DNA of 64,000 nt from Molossus alvarezi (Eukaryota > Chordata > Mammalia > Chiroptera > Molossidae), in the NCBI GenBank assembly GCA_037176705.1, contig CM073886.1, positions 130,478,001 through 130,542,000 on the forward strand. The letters are read 5' to 3'. The position numbers and the translations under genes are program-made. This document shows positions 46,400 through 57,880 of the stretch, in pieces; position 1 is the stretch's first letter, and each line of letters starts with the position of its first letter. Under the pieces are notes generated by a model. The model did not search any database. It was given only the letters and a program-made list of their open reading frames with translations, and was not told the DNA's origin.

Positions 46400-46680
46400 A
46401 GAACCCTAGATGTTTCTAGCTCTCAAAGCACTTTTCACATAGTGTGGTTATTATACAGGGTGGGCCAAGAGTAGGTTTACAGTTCTTTGAAAAGTAACAC
46501 AATGGTTAACAACTAATAACACAAGAATACACTGTTGCGTACTCACAGCCGCAAGCCGACTTTTTCTCCCTGCTGTGTATTTACTTGTGTTTCTCTCTTA
46601 CCTAGTTGTGAAGTTCTTAGGCACAGGAAAAAATAACTTATTAATCTGTGTCCCCACATAGTAAGTATTCCATAAATCAT
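46400..46680 (+). mobile_element. L2-like 3' fragment, split by a mariner MITE
   Basis: L2-like 3' sequence is seen before (gttctcccacagaaccctag, ctcaaagcacttttcacata) and after the MITE (gtgtttctctcttacctag, gtgaagttcttaggcac, tctgtgtccccacatagtaa). It ends gtattccataaatcat. Confidence 0.5.
46456..46575 (-). mobile_element. mariner-type MITE
   Basis: A 120-bp element has the left end cagggtgggccaagagtagg, then tttacag. The diverged right end is gccgcaagccgactttttct, then ccctgctg. It is flanked by TA on the left and a mutated TG on the right. The interior (acaagaatacactgttgcgt, then actcacag) matches a recalled mammalian mariner MITE. The arms match at about 18 of 29 positions, mostly with transition differences. 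Confidence 0.75.
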
Positions 46681-47304
46681 CTTTTTTTTCCTGAGAAAAA
46701 TATCTGTAATTCCCAACATGTATCATTTTCCATCATGTATGTTTTAGTATCTGTTCTTCCCAGATTAGCTGTCCCAGTTTTTCCCACATCCATATTGAAT
46801 GACCAGGAATGACTACAAATTAGCACAAGATGAAAATAAACATTTGCTTTTCATTATTCCTCTAGTAGAATGCACGTAATCGTTTTCAACTGATCATTTT
46901 TAATAATAATGGTATTTTTTTCTCATATTTTCTGGTTGAAAGTTTTAAAATTTTCTAAAAAGTTAATACACCTTTCATATGTATCTGGTATGTAGGATTA
47001 AAAGTAAATGCAACTTCAAAATTGGAAGAAACTTCAAATATGAAAGTAACATGGGAATGAGTATTGTCACCTGAGATATCTGTGTACAGAGTAATGTGCT
47101 CAGGTCTATTGATGAGCAGGTGTGTGAACCAAAAGCCACATGTCTAATTGATGCCATGATTCCTTCTAATGCATGACTTGGACCTTAGGAGCAGCTCTAA
47201 AGAGAGTCTTATCCAATAAAGATCACTTTCTCTCGAACCTGGTTTCACCCGAGTTCTATTCTGCCGATTACAGCTGCCATTTGTGTGGGACGCCTTTGAA
47301 TTGT
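46681..47304. other. unique DNA, no gene seen
   Basis: No recognisable repeat or exon upstream of the A19 run. Confidence 0.45.
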
Positions 47305-47323
47305 AAAAAAAAAAAAAAAAAAA
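47305..47323 (+). repeat. poly(A) run of 19
   Basis: An uninterrupted A19 lies about 90 bp after an aataaag motif (near 47215). It may mark the 3' end of an unrecognised retrocopy, or may be a simple homopolymer. No flanking duplication was found. Confidence 0.8.
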
Positions 47324-50300
47324 CATTTTCAAAATACCATCTAATTAGATATCCCAAACAACTCTATGATTACGCAGCACAAAGGTCATCGGACGGAATC
47401 CGCACATCCTAAAAGTAATATGATAAGCGCATGGCAATCCATGTCTCGTGCTATTAAAATCACCCCCTTTCTGTGTTTCTCTCCTTTGATTGTGTCTGCC
47501 CCAGAGGCAGGCACCTCCCAGGGTGCTCAGCCAGTGCTCAAGTTCACATTTACATGTGTAATGGGAACGTCTTAACCTCTGCACACTGGTGACAGAACCA
47601 TTAACTTTTCATCCGAATCCTCCCTGTCAATAGAACATCTGAGGAGCCGGAACTGGGATTAGCAGTGCCCAGACTCAATCAGTTTATAAAAATCTCCAGA
47701 GGAGGCCAACCCTCCCTTTCCTACATCACAGATGTTTTGTTTTCACTTGATGACACCATTGATTTGGCCCCCGGCGCCTCAAGAAAGAAAGGACGCTCTT
47801 ACCACTAATGTTCAGGCTGAAGGATGGCTACGAACCGGGCCAGGTGGTATCCGGTTCAGGGGACGCAGGATGAGGCGTCCCAGGGAGCGCGGGGGCCGAC
47901 CTGACCAGCTGGAAAGGGGAAAGAGCAGGGCATTTGCAGACGTCACTCTGCTCCATCCCGCAGCATGCTCAAGAGTGGTCCTGTGCACTGTGATCCGCGG
48001 CCCAGCAGGACCCTCTCTGCTGGGACTCATGTCTCATACACATTCCTGTATACAGCTGTGCATTGGCAACACTACCAGGAAACCGCTGGGAGAGGGTTCA
48101 AGGTCACGCCGTTTGCACAGGACAATGAGCAGAGCATCTGGGTGTCAGGACCCCTCTCCCCTTAGCCTACGCCCAGGGAACCTATCAAAGGTTCATTTAA
48201 AGGTGTGGAGGGGCCAAGGTGTCTGTCTCGCTGACATGTGCAGCGATTTGGTCTCCGAGCTGTTACTGACCGCTATCCCTCTGAAATCCGCACTTCGCCC
48301 GCAGGACTGCCGCTGCCTCTGTTCTGGGCCGCCCGGCTGTCTGCAGGGGACCTTCCGAGGTCTGTTGTGGCATTAATCAGTTTATTGCCGTGCACTGAAT
48401 TCAAGCATATTTCTGAGCACAAATAGTTGAAGAGATTTTCTAAACCTTGTGTTCCCTTTTATTACAACAACAACAATAATAATACTGGTCATTTAAGTCA
48501 GCCTTAAGGCTTCTGGAGGTGTTCAGCTTACTAGAACTATATTTGCTAGCTACATTTTAGTTGTAAATGTTTTGCCCTATTTCACTCGGGGGGATGTGTT
48601 TTAACTCATCATCCCAGTCCAATCTATCATAAGAAGTTATTTTAGAAACAGTGTGCTGTGTCCATACCTCTTAGAGTAATAGATGGTTGCAATTTGTGTA
48701 TAATATTTTCTAAATTTAGACCAAGCATTTCATGAACAAGAGACTTTCCTTTCTGTCGTTTTGCTATTTGAACATTTACACATCAAGTACTAGGGTCGTT
48801 GTTGGTTGCTTTGAGTGTGACTGTCCATGGTGACCTGGACAACGCCCTTCCTAATGAAGGAACTCGGCGAGACGTTTGCCCCGTCCCCCTCCATACACAT
48901 AGCACACTTTGTGACAAGGAGAATCACAGCATCAAATATAAAAGTCACTGAAGGAAAATTACTCAGAGCCCATGCTTGTCATAGGGAAAGGGGATTCAGA
49001 GCCGAGTTGTACTGAGAAGATTAAAATATATTCAACACTACAGCTCTCAATTATATATTTCTGAAATACACCGTGAGAGTCAAGTTTTCTCTTATATACT
49101 ATAAAATTCAAAAGGCACTCGTTTTACACTGGTCTTTAGCAAGAAAGTCAGTTTCCACGTGGCTTCTCCCTCCCCGGGGGAGCTGTCGCACTGTGCACGC
49201 ACGTGAGAGCTAAGGTATTCTCAAAACATGAGGGAGGCAGACACATCCGTCTTGAGGATCAACAATGGGCACATGGTCACCATGGAGATGAATAATCCCT
49301 TTAATCCTTCTTAAATACATTTTCAAAGCCCGAATGTAATCACTGCATAATGAGAGTTACATGTCCCCTGATGAAAGTACAAGGACCAGGATGAATAATG
49401 CTAAAGACTCCCCTTAAACCGTCCTTCACAGATAATTAGGTTCATGAGATTAAGAATGTACTCTGAAGATTAGCCAGGAGACCCCACTTCAGAATATTGG
49501 AACATGGGAAGCCTTCTCAGGACATATGGTCACCGAGAGCGCCAGGCCTCCGGGGAGCTCCTCACCCTTGGCCACAATCTGTTGCCAGGCCTCCCAGGTG
49601 ACAGCTGATTCCAGAGGACTTTAACTCCAGGGAATCTCCTGGCAAACGCTCTCAGGAGCACAAGGACACGGCCGCCCCCTGCATCGCTCACTGCCACGCG
49701 CTTCTGTCCCCATTTGTGCGCATCGTCCCCCAAAGCCGGCGCTTCCAGGCTAAGAGCCCCCTCTGAGCTCGGGGACGCTCCGAGAACACCTCCGGTCTGC
49801 AGAGTTCCTACCGGTGTCAATGGGTATGACTCGTCCTTCACATAACTGAGACGCTGCTACATACACATGTACTGAGACAGAGCTCTTGTGTTTACTATTG
49901 TTATGTTTTTGAGGTTGGATTTGCATCTGAAAAGGAAGCAGACTCTCCACGCTCCACATGCCCAGACTTCTAGGGTTTCAGAGGGTGAATATCGACAACA
50001 GAAATGATGACCCAGACATAGCCTGGCCACCTTCTTATTTTGCCAAGTATTATGTTTAAATTGTCTTCTGTCATTTGAACAAAATAACATTTTATAATTT
50101 AAATTTTAATACTTCGGTGGGGACAGGAATGCTCTTAGGATAAAGGATAGTCCCTTAAATGGAATAAGTTAGCCATCTCAATAGAAATGAACTTTACAAG
50201 TCACTCCATGCATCGGAGGGGCTGAAGCTCAGAGACGCTGCCTGTTTTCTGGCGGTGTTCCCTAATCGGCATAATGTCTAACGTAAACACACAAGAAATA

Positions 50301-50377
50301 TGTGCCAGATGATACTGACCATATTTAAGTTGTGAAGATTGAAAATTTTCTATTATTAATTATATCATGGGTTACTT
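47324..50377. other. unique DNA with a long open frame, no recognised gene
   Basis: About 3 kb free of identifiable transposons. GC-rich sequence from about 47760 to 48370 holds a 214-codon + strand frame (47732-48376) that starts with ATG and ends before TAA. The product is rich in Arg, Leu, Ser and Pro and contains no motif, signal peptide or membrane segment I recognise. Overlapping frames on the other strand suggest low stop density. A second GC-rich stretch is at 49540-49800. An (ACA/ATA)n patch lies at 48465-48485. Confidence 0.45.
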
Positions 50378-50393
50378 TGTGGCCCCATTTTTT

Positions 50394-50634
50394 TTTATCC
50401 TCACCTGAGGACATTATTGCATTTATCTTCAGATAGAGCAGGAGGGAGAGAGGGGGGAAGAGAGAGAGAGAAACATTGACATGAGAGAGACACATCGAGT
50501 GGTTGCCACCCACACAACCCCAACCGAGCTGGGGACAAACTGCAACTGAGGTACATGCCCTTAGCGGGAACTGAACCCGGGACTCTCTGGTCCGTGGGCC
50601 CACACTCTAACTGCTGAGCCAAACTGGCCAGGGC
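50394..50634 (-). mobile_element. VES SINE, long form, with perfect target duplication
   Basis: It starts ttttatcctcacctgaggac and includes agatagagcaggagggagag, tgacatgagagagacacatc and gcgggaactgaacccgggac. The head complement is aaactggccagggc. The exact 16-bp duplication tgtggccccatttttt lies at 50378-50393 and 50635-50650. Confidence 0.97.
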
Positions 50635-50767
50635 TGTGGCCCCATTTTTTAACATGGTGACTTTAAGATCATACTCTCAGGTAATCAGAGAAGGAGACCT
50701 TGTTATTTTAATCGATGAGATCTTTCTATTTTTAATCAAAAGCAAAATATTATGTTCGTTTGCATGT

Positions 50768-50828
50768 ATACATCTATCTATCCATCCACCCATTCGTTTA
50801 TACGTCCATCCATCTATCCACCCATGTA
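50768..50828. repeat. (CATC)n/(CCAT)n microsatellite
   Basis: Imperfect tetranucleotide repeats catc, tatc, ccac and ccat run over about 60 bp. Confidence 0.85.
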
Positions 50829-50887
50829 TTTTATCCATGTACTAACTGACTCAGTAAAGGATGTTCAACTGCTTCGCCAGCAGTCTT

Positions 50888-50961
50888 TTTTTTTTTTATC
50901 CTCATCTGAGGACATTTTTTCATTTTTTGTTCAGATAGAGTGGGAGGGAGGGAGGGAGGGG

Positions 50962-50995
<34 letters not shown>

Positions 50996-51172
50996 AAGAG
51001 AGACATCGACGTGAAAGGGACACATCGAGTGGCTGCCACCCGCACGACCGACCCAACCAGGGCCAGGGACAAACTGCAACCGAGGTGCGTGCCCTTAGCG
51101 TGAACCGAACCTGGGTCTCTCTGGACCACAGGCAGACGCTCTAACCGCTGAGCCAAACCGGCCAGGGCACCA
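50888..51172 (-). mobile_element. VES SINE, long form, antisense
   Basis: Poly(T) and ttatcctcatctgaggacat start the element. Then come an expanded GAGA region (about 50940-51005), gacgtgaaagggacacatcg, agcgtgaaccgaacctgggt and the head complement accggccagggc. The 11-bp duplication ccagcagtctt lies at 50877-50887 and 51173-51183. Confidence 0.96.
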
Positions 51173-51338
51173 CCAGCAGTCTTGATACAATATTTTCTCC
51201 TCTCATTCTGTAAACTGCAGAAACATGAAAGAATGCTCCTTCCCATTGGTTCAGACTTTCACTTACACGCAATCGTGGGTGGTGTGGCAACAGGGATGCC
51301 GCCATCTAAATATAATGTTGCAAGAATTTGGAATTTGA

Positions 51339-51590
51339 GCTCTGGCCGGTGTGGCTCAGCGGTTGGAGCGTCGGCCCGGGACCAGAGAGACCCAGGTTCG
51401 GTTCCCGCTAAGGGCACGCACCTTGGTTGTGGTTTGTTCCCTGCCCCTGTTGGGGTCGTGTGGGTGGCAGCCACTTGATGTGTCTCTCTCACATCGATGT
51501 TTCTCTCTCTCTCTCTTCCTCCCCCTCTCCCTCTCTCTCTATCTGAAGATAAATGCAGAAGTGTCCTCGGGTGAGGATTAAAAAAAAAGA
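51339..51590 (+). mobile_element. VES SINE, long form
   Basis: The head is gctctggccggtgtggctca. Then come gcggttggagcgtcggcccg, caggttcggttcccgctaag, gtgggtggcagccacttgat and a tail gtgtcctcgggtgaggatta with poly(A). It is inverted relative to the SINE at 50888-51172, 166 bp away. Confidence 0.95.
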
Positions 51591-52320
51591 CTTTGAAACC
51601 CGAACTCATGCAAACCTTGGTTTGCAAGTGAGCATATATACCCTTCCAGACTGCTTCAGTCGTTCAGGACTTCGAGCTGATGAGGGGTGGGGAGCTTGGG
51701 GCACGACCGGGCCGGCAGGGAGGAGCATGGCGAGGCCGCCCTGAACCAGATGGTGTGGAGTAACCTGTGTTTCATTTCTCTAGCACAGCCTGGGACAGAG
51801 ATCAGAGCGCAGGGACTTTATTGGGGTGCCTGTAGGAGCAATGCCTATGAGAAAGTGCATAAAATTGGGGTGAACAAAGGGATGAGTTGAACTTGAAAGC
51901 AGTTCCAACAATGGTTTTGGCAGGTCCCAAAAGAAACTTTGAAGCCGGGATGGCCCTTGGGAATTGTCCAGGATGGAGACAAGGGGGCCGGGCTTTCACA
52001 CCCCACACCGACCCCACACCGACCCCACACCAAGTGCAACTCCCCTGAGAAAAGGAGCGTCCCCATGGAAGGCGGCTCTCTCACTGAGCGTGATTCTCAA
52101 CAGGACACACAGCTGAGACTCAGTGACACCCGCAGCTCGGGAGGAGGAGTCTGAAGGAGGGATCTGGACAGTCGGACACATTTACTTCACTGTCCTAGAG
52201 TGTGCCTGCCGATGAGCCCCATCCTTCCCGTTCCCTTCCGTTGTACTTGGTCGTCTAACAGTCTGTATTTTATTTACATATTTTGTTTATTATAGGATGT
52301 CTTCCTTTTTTTGAAATTTG
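51591..52320. other. unique DNA, no gene seen
   Basis: No recognisable exon. A 12-bp unit around ccgaccccacac is repeated nearly three times at 51998-52032. Confidence 0.5.
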
Positions 52321-54205
52321 ACTATTTTTATTTTTATTGACATTATTGGGGTGGCATTGGTTAAGAAAGCCACACAGGTTTCAAGTGTACCGTTCTGTAC
52401 ACATCATCTGCACAGCACTGTGTGCTCACCACCCAAAGCCCAGTCTCTTTCCACCACCTCTTATCCCTCTTTGCCCACCACCATCTACCCTACCCCTCTC
52501 TCCCTCCGGGTATCACTGTACTGTTATCTGCATCTATGTGTTATTTATTTATTTATTTTGCTTAATCCCCTCACCTTTTTCACCCTGCCTTCCAATTCCC
52601 TTCCCTTCTGACAGCTGTCAGTCTATTCTGTGTATCTATGAATCTGTCTCTTTTTTGTTTGTTATGTTATTTTGTTTGTTATATTATTTGTTCATTAGAT
52701 TCCACATATAAGTGAAATCTTATGGTATTTGTCTTTCTCTGACTGGTTTATTTCACTTCGCATAATCTCTCCAGGTCCATCCGTGCTATCACAAAGGGTA
52801 AGATTTCCCTCTTTTTTACGACTGAGTAGTATTCCATTATGTAAATATACCATTATTCATTCACCTACTGATGGGAATTTAGGCTGTTTCCAGATCTTAG
52901 CTATTGTAAATAGTGCTGCTCTGAACATAGGGGTGCATATACTCTTTCGAATTATTGCTTCAGGATTCTTCAGATACACTCTCAGAAGTGGAATCGCTAG
53001 GTCATAAGGCAGTTTCATTTTTAATTTTTGAGGAAACTCCATACTGCTTTCCACAGTGGCTGCACCAGTCTGCATTCCCACCAGCAGTGCATGAGGGTTC
53101 CCATTTTCTCCACCTCCTCACCAGAACTTGTTTGTTGATTTATTGATGGCGGCCATTCTGACAGGTGTGAGGTGATACCTTACTGTGGCTTTAATTTGCA
53201 TCTCTCAGATTATCAGTGACATTGAGCATCTTGTCATATGTCTATTGGCCATCTGTATGTCCTCTTTGGAGAACTGTCTGTTTAGGTCCTTTGCCCATTT
53301 TTAAATTGGATTGTTTGTTTCCTTGCTGTTGAGTTGTATATTCTTTATGTATTTTGGAATTAACCCTTTATCAGATATATCATTGGCAAATATGGTCTCC
53401 CATTCAGTGGGTTGTCTTTTCATCTTGTTGATGACTTCTTTTCTGTGCAGAACCGTTTTAGTTTGATGTAGTCCCATTTGTTTATTTTTTCTTTTGTTTC
53501 CCTTGCCCATGGAAATATATCAGCAAAAATATTGCTGCATGTCTGAGATTTTATTGCCTATATTTTCTTCTAGGGATTTTTATGGTTTTGTGAATTACAT
53601 TTAAGTCTTTAATCTATTTTGAGTTCATTCTTGTCTATGGTATAGGAGGCAGTCTAGTTTCTTTCATTTATTTATTTAGCATGTACCTGTGCAATTTTCC
53701 CAACATCATTTATTGAATAGGCTGTCTTTACCTCACTGTATGTTGTTGCCTTACTTTCTCAAATATTAATTGACCATAAAAGTGTGGGTTTGATTCTGGT
53801 CTCTTTATTCTGTTCCATTGATCTATATACCTGTTCTTATATCAGCACAAGGTGGTATTTATTGCAATGGCCTTGTGTATAGTTTGATATAAGGTAGTAT
53901 GGTACCTCCAAAGTTTTTCTTTCTCAAGATTGTTGAGGCTGTCAGGGTCTAATGTGATTCCATATAACTTTTTGAATATTTGCTCTAGTTCTGTGAGCTA
54001 TGCCATTGATATCTTAATGAAAAATTGAGTTGAATCTATAGATTGTTTTGGGTAGCATGGACAGTTTAGTGATGTGAATTCTTCCTATTCATGAACATAG
54101 TATATGCTTCCACATGTTTGTATCTTCCTCAACTTCTTCTTCTTCTTTTTTTTTTTGGTATTCTATAATTTTCTGAGTATAGGGCTTTTGATTTCTTGCT
54201 TATAC
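52321..54205 (-). mobile_element. 5'-truncated L1 (3' UTR and ORF2 C-terminal half), antisense
   Basis: The antisense 3' UTR opens at 52321 (tttattgacattattggggt, tttcaagtgtac, caccacccaaagcccagtct). It is followed by ORF2 from about 52850 to 54205. Minus-strand fragments include AALFTIAKIWKQPKFPS and PTEWETIFANDISDKGLI, typical of the C-terminal part of L1 ORF2. Further on (about 53890-54090) the sequence matches the region after the reverse-transcriptase core. Stops and indels make it non-functional. Its 3' UTR differs from the C-rich type at 17080, 26884 and 46158, so it belongs to a different, probably older, L1 subfamily. Confidence 0.92.
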
Positions 54206-54639
54206 TGAGACGTATGCACTTTCTTAAAGAGTGTAACCCAGGGAACATGAGTCAAGTTCAAGGGAAGTCAAGCTGAGAATTGAGGGAGACCCAATACCAG
54301 GAGAGTTGGCAGACCAGCAATTGCCTGGTAAGCAAAACTGACTGTTTGGTTTTTTGAGGCCATCTTGCAGAAGACCGTGTGAACCTCTGCTTCTCAGATC
54401 AGCCCACGCGAGGGAAAAAGAGAGAACACACTTTTTCTGTTGGCTTTCTTTTCCCATTGACCAAAGGCTCATCTTACAGAACACTGATTTTTCTCCATCC
54501 TGAGTTAACAACACACAGGCACATAGGAGCCTGCACTTGAACCCAGGGATGTCAGTTCTAGCATTTTATCTAAAGAGAGTCTTAAATAAAAGCAAGAAAA
54601 AGTAAGGTAGATACAACGTTGTGTACTTCAGCTTTGCCC
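54206..54639. other. unassigned DNA
   Basis: No recognisable gene. A 96-codon antisense frame at 54224-54514 has no known similarity. Confidence 0.4.
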
Positions 54640-54850
54640 ATGCCTGAAAAAGATTAGAAAAGACCCAATTTTTCACCTGTGGGATCATATTAAATAAATC
54701 AGAGTGAGACCATATAATAAACTCCTAGCGTCCTAGCTATGCATTAAAAAGAGTGATACTGTCTTTATATGCTACATAAAATAAGCTTCGGGATATATTG
54801 TTAAGTGGGAAGTAAGAAAAACAACAACAAGAAGAAACAGAATATATACA
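54640..54850 (+). mobile_element. ancient L1 3' UTR fragment (first part)
   Basis: The stretch matches old L1 3' UTR sequence in order: tgcctgaaaaagattag, ctatgcattaaaaagagtga and gggatatattgttaagtggg. The second part appears at 55320. Confidence 0.6.
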
Positions 54851-55319
54851 ACTAAAAAAGTTGTGTTTCCTTGAGAGCACAGAGCAGAGGTACCAACTAT
54901 GATTTGGATCCTACCCATGACATGTGCTCACCGAAGCTTTTGTTGTGAGACCATCCATATGAAGAAAAACAAGTCTGCGACGCATGAACATAGCAAGAAA
55001 GTCCTCGGAGGAAAGGGAAGATGGGCTGCCCCCGGCAGTGTGAATCAGGGGGTCTGTAGTTCTGGGCTCAAAATTCACGGAGGTGGCTTCGTGAATGGCC
55101 GGGGGCTTTCCCTGTCATTCAGTTACAGATAAGGTGGTTCTAGAGTATCTCTGGGATTTCCACCTAGAGTTTGCTTCTTCAGATGTTCTAATGCTGCTGG
55201 GAGTTATACATCTTAGTAATGACCTTCCCTTTTAAGGCGCCTAACTAGATCATATTGTCTGTAGCTACTCACGCCGACATGCAGAATATGCCACCACCTT
55301 TGTTCGAAAATGTATTTTT
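54851..55319. other. unassigned insert between two L1 parts
   Basis: About 470 bp separates two consecutive pieces of the same L1 3' UTR. It carries a 77-codon frame at 54899-55132 without recognisable domain. I see no terminal repeats, so whether this is an insertion or diverged L1 sequence is unclear. Confidence 0.35.
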
Positions 55320-55520
55320 AGAAGTATATGTAAATATTTTTTTTACACATACATAAACTATCTCTTGAGGATACACAAGAACTGATAACACTGGTTGAGT
55401 ATAGGAGGGAAATTGGAGTCCCGAAAACAAGGATGGAAGAGATCATTCATGATAGTCTCCTTTAAATTTTGAACCATACGAAAATATTATGTTTTAAAAA
55501 GTTAATCAATGCAAATTCTG
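55320..55520 (+). mobile_element. ancient L1 3' UTR fragment (second part)
   Basis: It continues the L1 3' end: actatctcttgaggatacac, aagaactgataacactggtt, acaaggatggaagagat and ttgaaccatacgaaaatatt. It follows the first part in the correct order. Confidence 0.6.
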
Positions 55521-55584
55521 CAAATGTGAAATGAATATAAATATGTGATTCTCACAAAACTTTGGTTGTAAAACTAAAATATTC

Positions 55585-55730
55585 AATCGATGCATTTATT
55601 GCATTCTTACTACATGCCAGACCTGTGCAAAAAGTCAGTGAAGAAGAATACACTTAAGTTTTCTGACTCCATGAAGGCAGGAGAAAATGCAGATAAGAGA
55701 AGGAGCACATAATAGTTACACCAACATCCT
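55585..55730 (+). mobile_element. L2-like fragment
   Basis: The stretch attgcattcttactacatgc, cagacctgtgc and tgactccatgaaggcaggag resembles the L2 3' region. Diverged. Confidence 0.45.
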
Positions 55731-56479
55731 TAGTGTCTCTTGCACAGAAGAGCATGATTAACATCATTATATTGATTAAGCTAATCATTACTATTCATTA
55801 CCCGAATCATATATATGTACAGGTACATATATATGCGTATATGTGTATGTGTGTACATATCTATATTTAATAATTATACCAATTTAAAAGAAATATTTTT
55901 ATTATCTGAAGGTGTTAATAAAGCTTTTAAATAGGTTCAGTTTATAAGTAAAAACAAGGTTTTACATAGTTTTGATTGATCAATAATCTGAGGAAATATT
56001 TCAATGAAATTTTCTTTCTACTATCAAGTGGCGCCCAACTAGGTGACTGAATGATGCCTAACCAGTGAGATGCTAGTCGTGATTTTATGTTTTTCAAATT
56101 TTCTCATCATTGAGGAAAGAGAATATCCTTGCCCTTTAAAATGATAAATATTCTTGTTAATTATTCAAAGTGTCAGAGATAATCATGGAAAACACATTAA
56201 ATCATTTCAAGATGGTACATTAAAAAATGCCCCCTGAGTAGATGTTCTATTTAAGCTGCCTCTAGTTGACTAATCAAAACTGAAAAGGTTTTTTTGTTTG
56301 TTTGTTCTTTCTGCTTTGGAGCTAGGAAGCTGGGTAAACATCAGATTTCTTACCTGTTATATAAATTCAGAAATTAATGATATGCTCATAACAATAAACA
56401 TGTCAAAATATATAAAGAAGTCTCATTATGACTTTGTAGACCTTACAACAGTAACATTTCGTGAAGAGGCAGGTTCGTG
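55731..56479. other. AT-rich unique DNA
   Basis: It contains a (TATATG)-like patch at 55805-55868. No gene seen. Confidence 0.5.
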
Positions 56480-56670
56480 TGGGTATAGAGAGCCTAGGCT
56501 TCAGACATCCTGAAACGGTGACAGTCGGGTTGTTGATTTGCTCAGTGCTTTTCAGCAAGTTAATCTCTCTTCATCTTAGTTTCTTTACCTCCACCATGAG
56601 GATGATAACAACACTTACCACAGAAGGTTGTGATAAGGTTACAAACGCAATCAGCCTAAAGCACTTCTCC
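56480..56670 (+). mobile_element. MIR SINE
   Basis: The MIR order is clear from about 56540: cagcaagttaatctctcttc, atcttagtttctttacctcc, accatgaggatgataacaac, acagaaggttgtgataaggt and cagcctaaagcac. Confidence 0.8.
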
Positions 56671-57563
56671 AAAACCTAGGAATGGCATTGGTGGATTAGC
56701 TACTTCAGAAATAAGTAACAGTTGAAAGACTCCTTTTTAATGATGTCTGGCTAAGGACTAGCTTCTCCCTTACTTTCAGTATATACCTAAGAAGGCACAG
56801 ACACGTTTCAACCCCCTGAAGCATTGCTAAAAATGTTATGAGCCTGCTATATCTGGGAGAATTTCCCAAGAACAAGAAGATGTGTAGATATGAATTGAGA
56901 ATCTCAGTCTGTGGCTGATGCACGTTTATTACGTATGTGTTCATCTGAAATGAAGCAAATCTATGGCCCTTACAGAAGGGTCATTATTCCTGACTCAGCC
57001 AAGTAGAGAAAATGTGCCCGTTAACTGTCCTGGATCTGTTTTCGGAAGGCCGTAGAAATACATTCAGTCACATGAGCATGTTGGAATGCCAGAGTATGAA
57101 GTACTGGGAAAGGGGAAACAGAAGATATACCACTGGAGTTCCAAATTAAATTTTGGGAGATGTTGCTCAAATAATTCAAATAATATTTGAAAGATATCTG
57201 GAAAGGTCTAGGGAAATTACTGTGGAAGTATTCATTGAGGAGTGCAGTTACGTATACGTTCTGTATTCTCAGAAAGTGATTTGTCTGAAGGTCATGAGTT
57301 GGGCTGATGGAGAGCCCTGGACGCTTGCTCTTGGAGGAGGAACGTGATGGAGGAAGCCGCTGCTTCCAGAACCTGCTTCCACCTTTTCTTCAGTGACAGA
57401 ACACTGGTTTTAGCTAGATGATGAATAAGGAGCACCTATGTCTGTGCTGCTGGTAGCAAGCTACTCTCAATCAAGATCATCTTAATTTCAAATTTTTTTA
57501 ATGTGAAGCTTAAATAAAATGCATCATTAGTCTGAAAACTTAAAGACTATTCTAGTACAGAGA
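56671..57563. other. unique DNA, no gene seen
   Basis: No recognisable gene or repeat. Confidence 0.5.
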
Positions 57564-57566
57564 CAA

Positions 57567-57597
<31 letters not shown>

Positions 57598-57604
57598 ACT
57601 AATA
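57564..57604. repeat. (AATA)n microsatellite
   Basis: About nine AATA units ending in aaactaataaaa. It lies 47 bp before the truncated end of the hAT transposon. Confidence 0.95.
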
Positions 57605-57819
57605 AAAATACAAGATAGTATGCAAAAGTGTATAAGTTAATGAATCTAAACCCCCTTTGGGGGTCAAATGACCCTTTCTCAGGGGTCACCTAAGACCATC
57701 AAAAAACACATATTTCCAATGGTCTTAGGAACTGAGATACCTCTCCTCAATCCATCTCTAGGCAGGTCCACCCACATGCAGATACACCTACATCTGAGTA
57801 CGTGGTGTAATGACATCAT

Positions 57820-57880
57820 TGCGCCAACCCCATCACATACACCTCATACAAATACAGGTGTATGTGACAGAGTTGGCACC
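57820..57880. repeat. subterminal inverted repeat in the hAT element
   Basis: Arms at 57820-57844 and 57856-57880 match at 20 of 25 positions, with a perfect inner 12-bp stem (tcacatacacct and aggtgtatgtga) around an 11-nt loop. It lies between the left end and the transposase and may be part of the transposase binding region; that role is inferred. Confidence 0.8.

Noticed and set aside
52321..54205. A functional L1 able to retrotranspose
   Set aside because: It lacks the 5' UTR, ORF1, endonuclease and most of the reverse transcriptase, and carries stops and indels.
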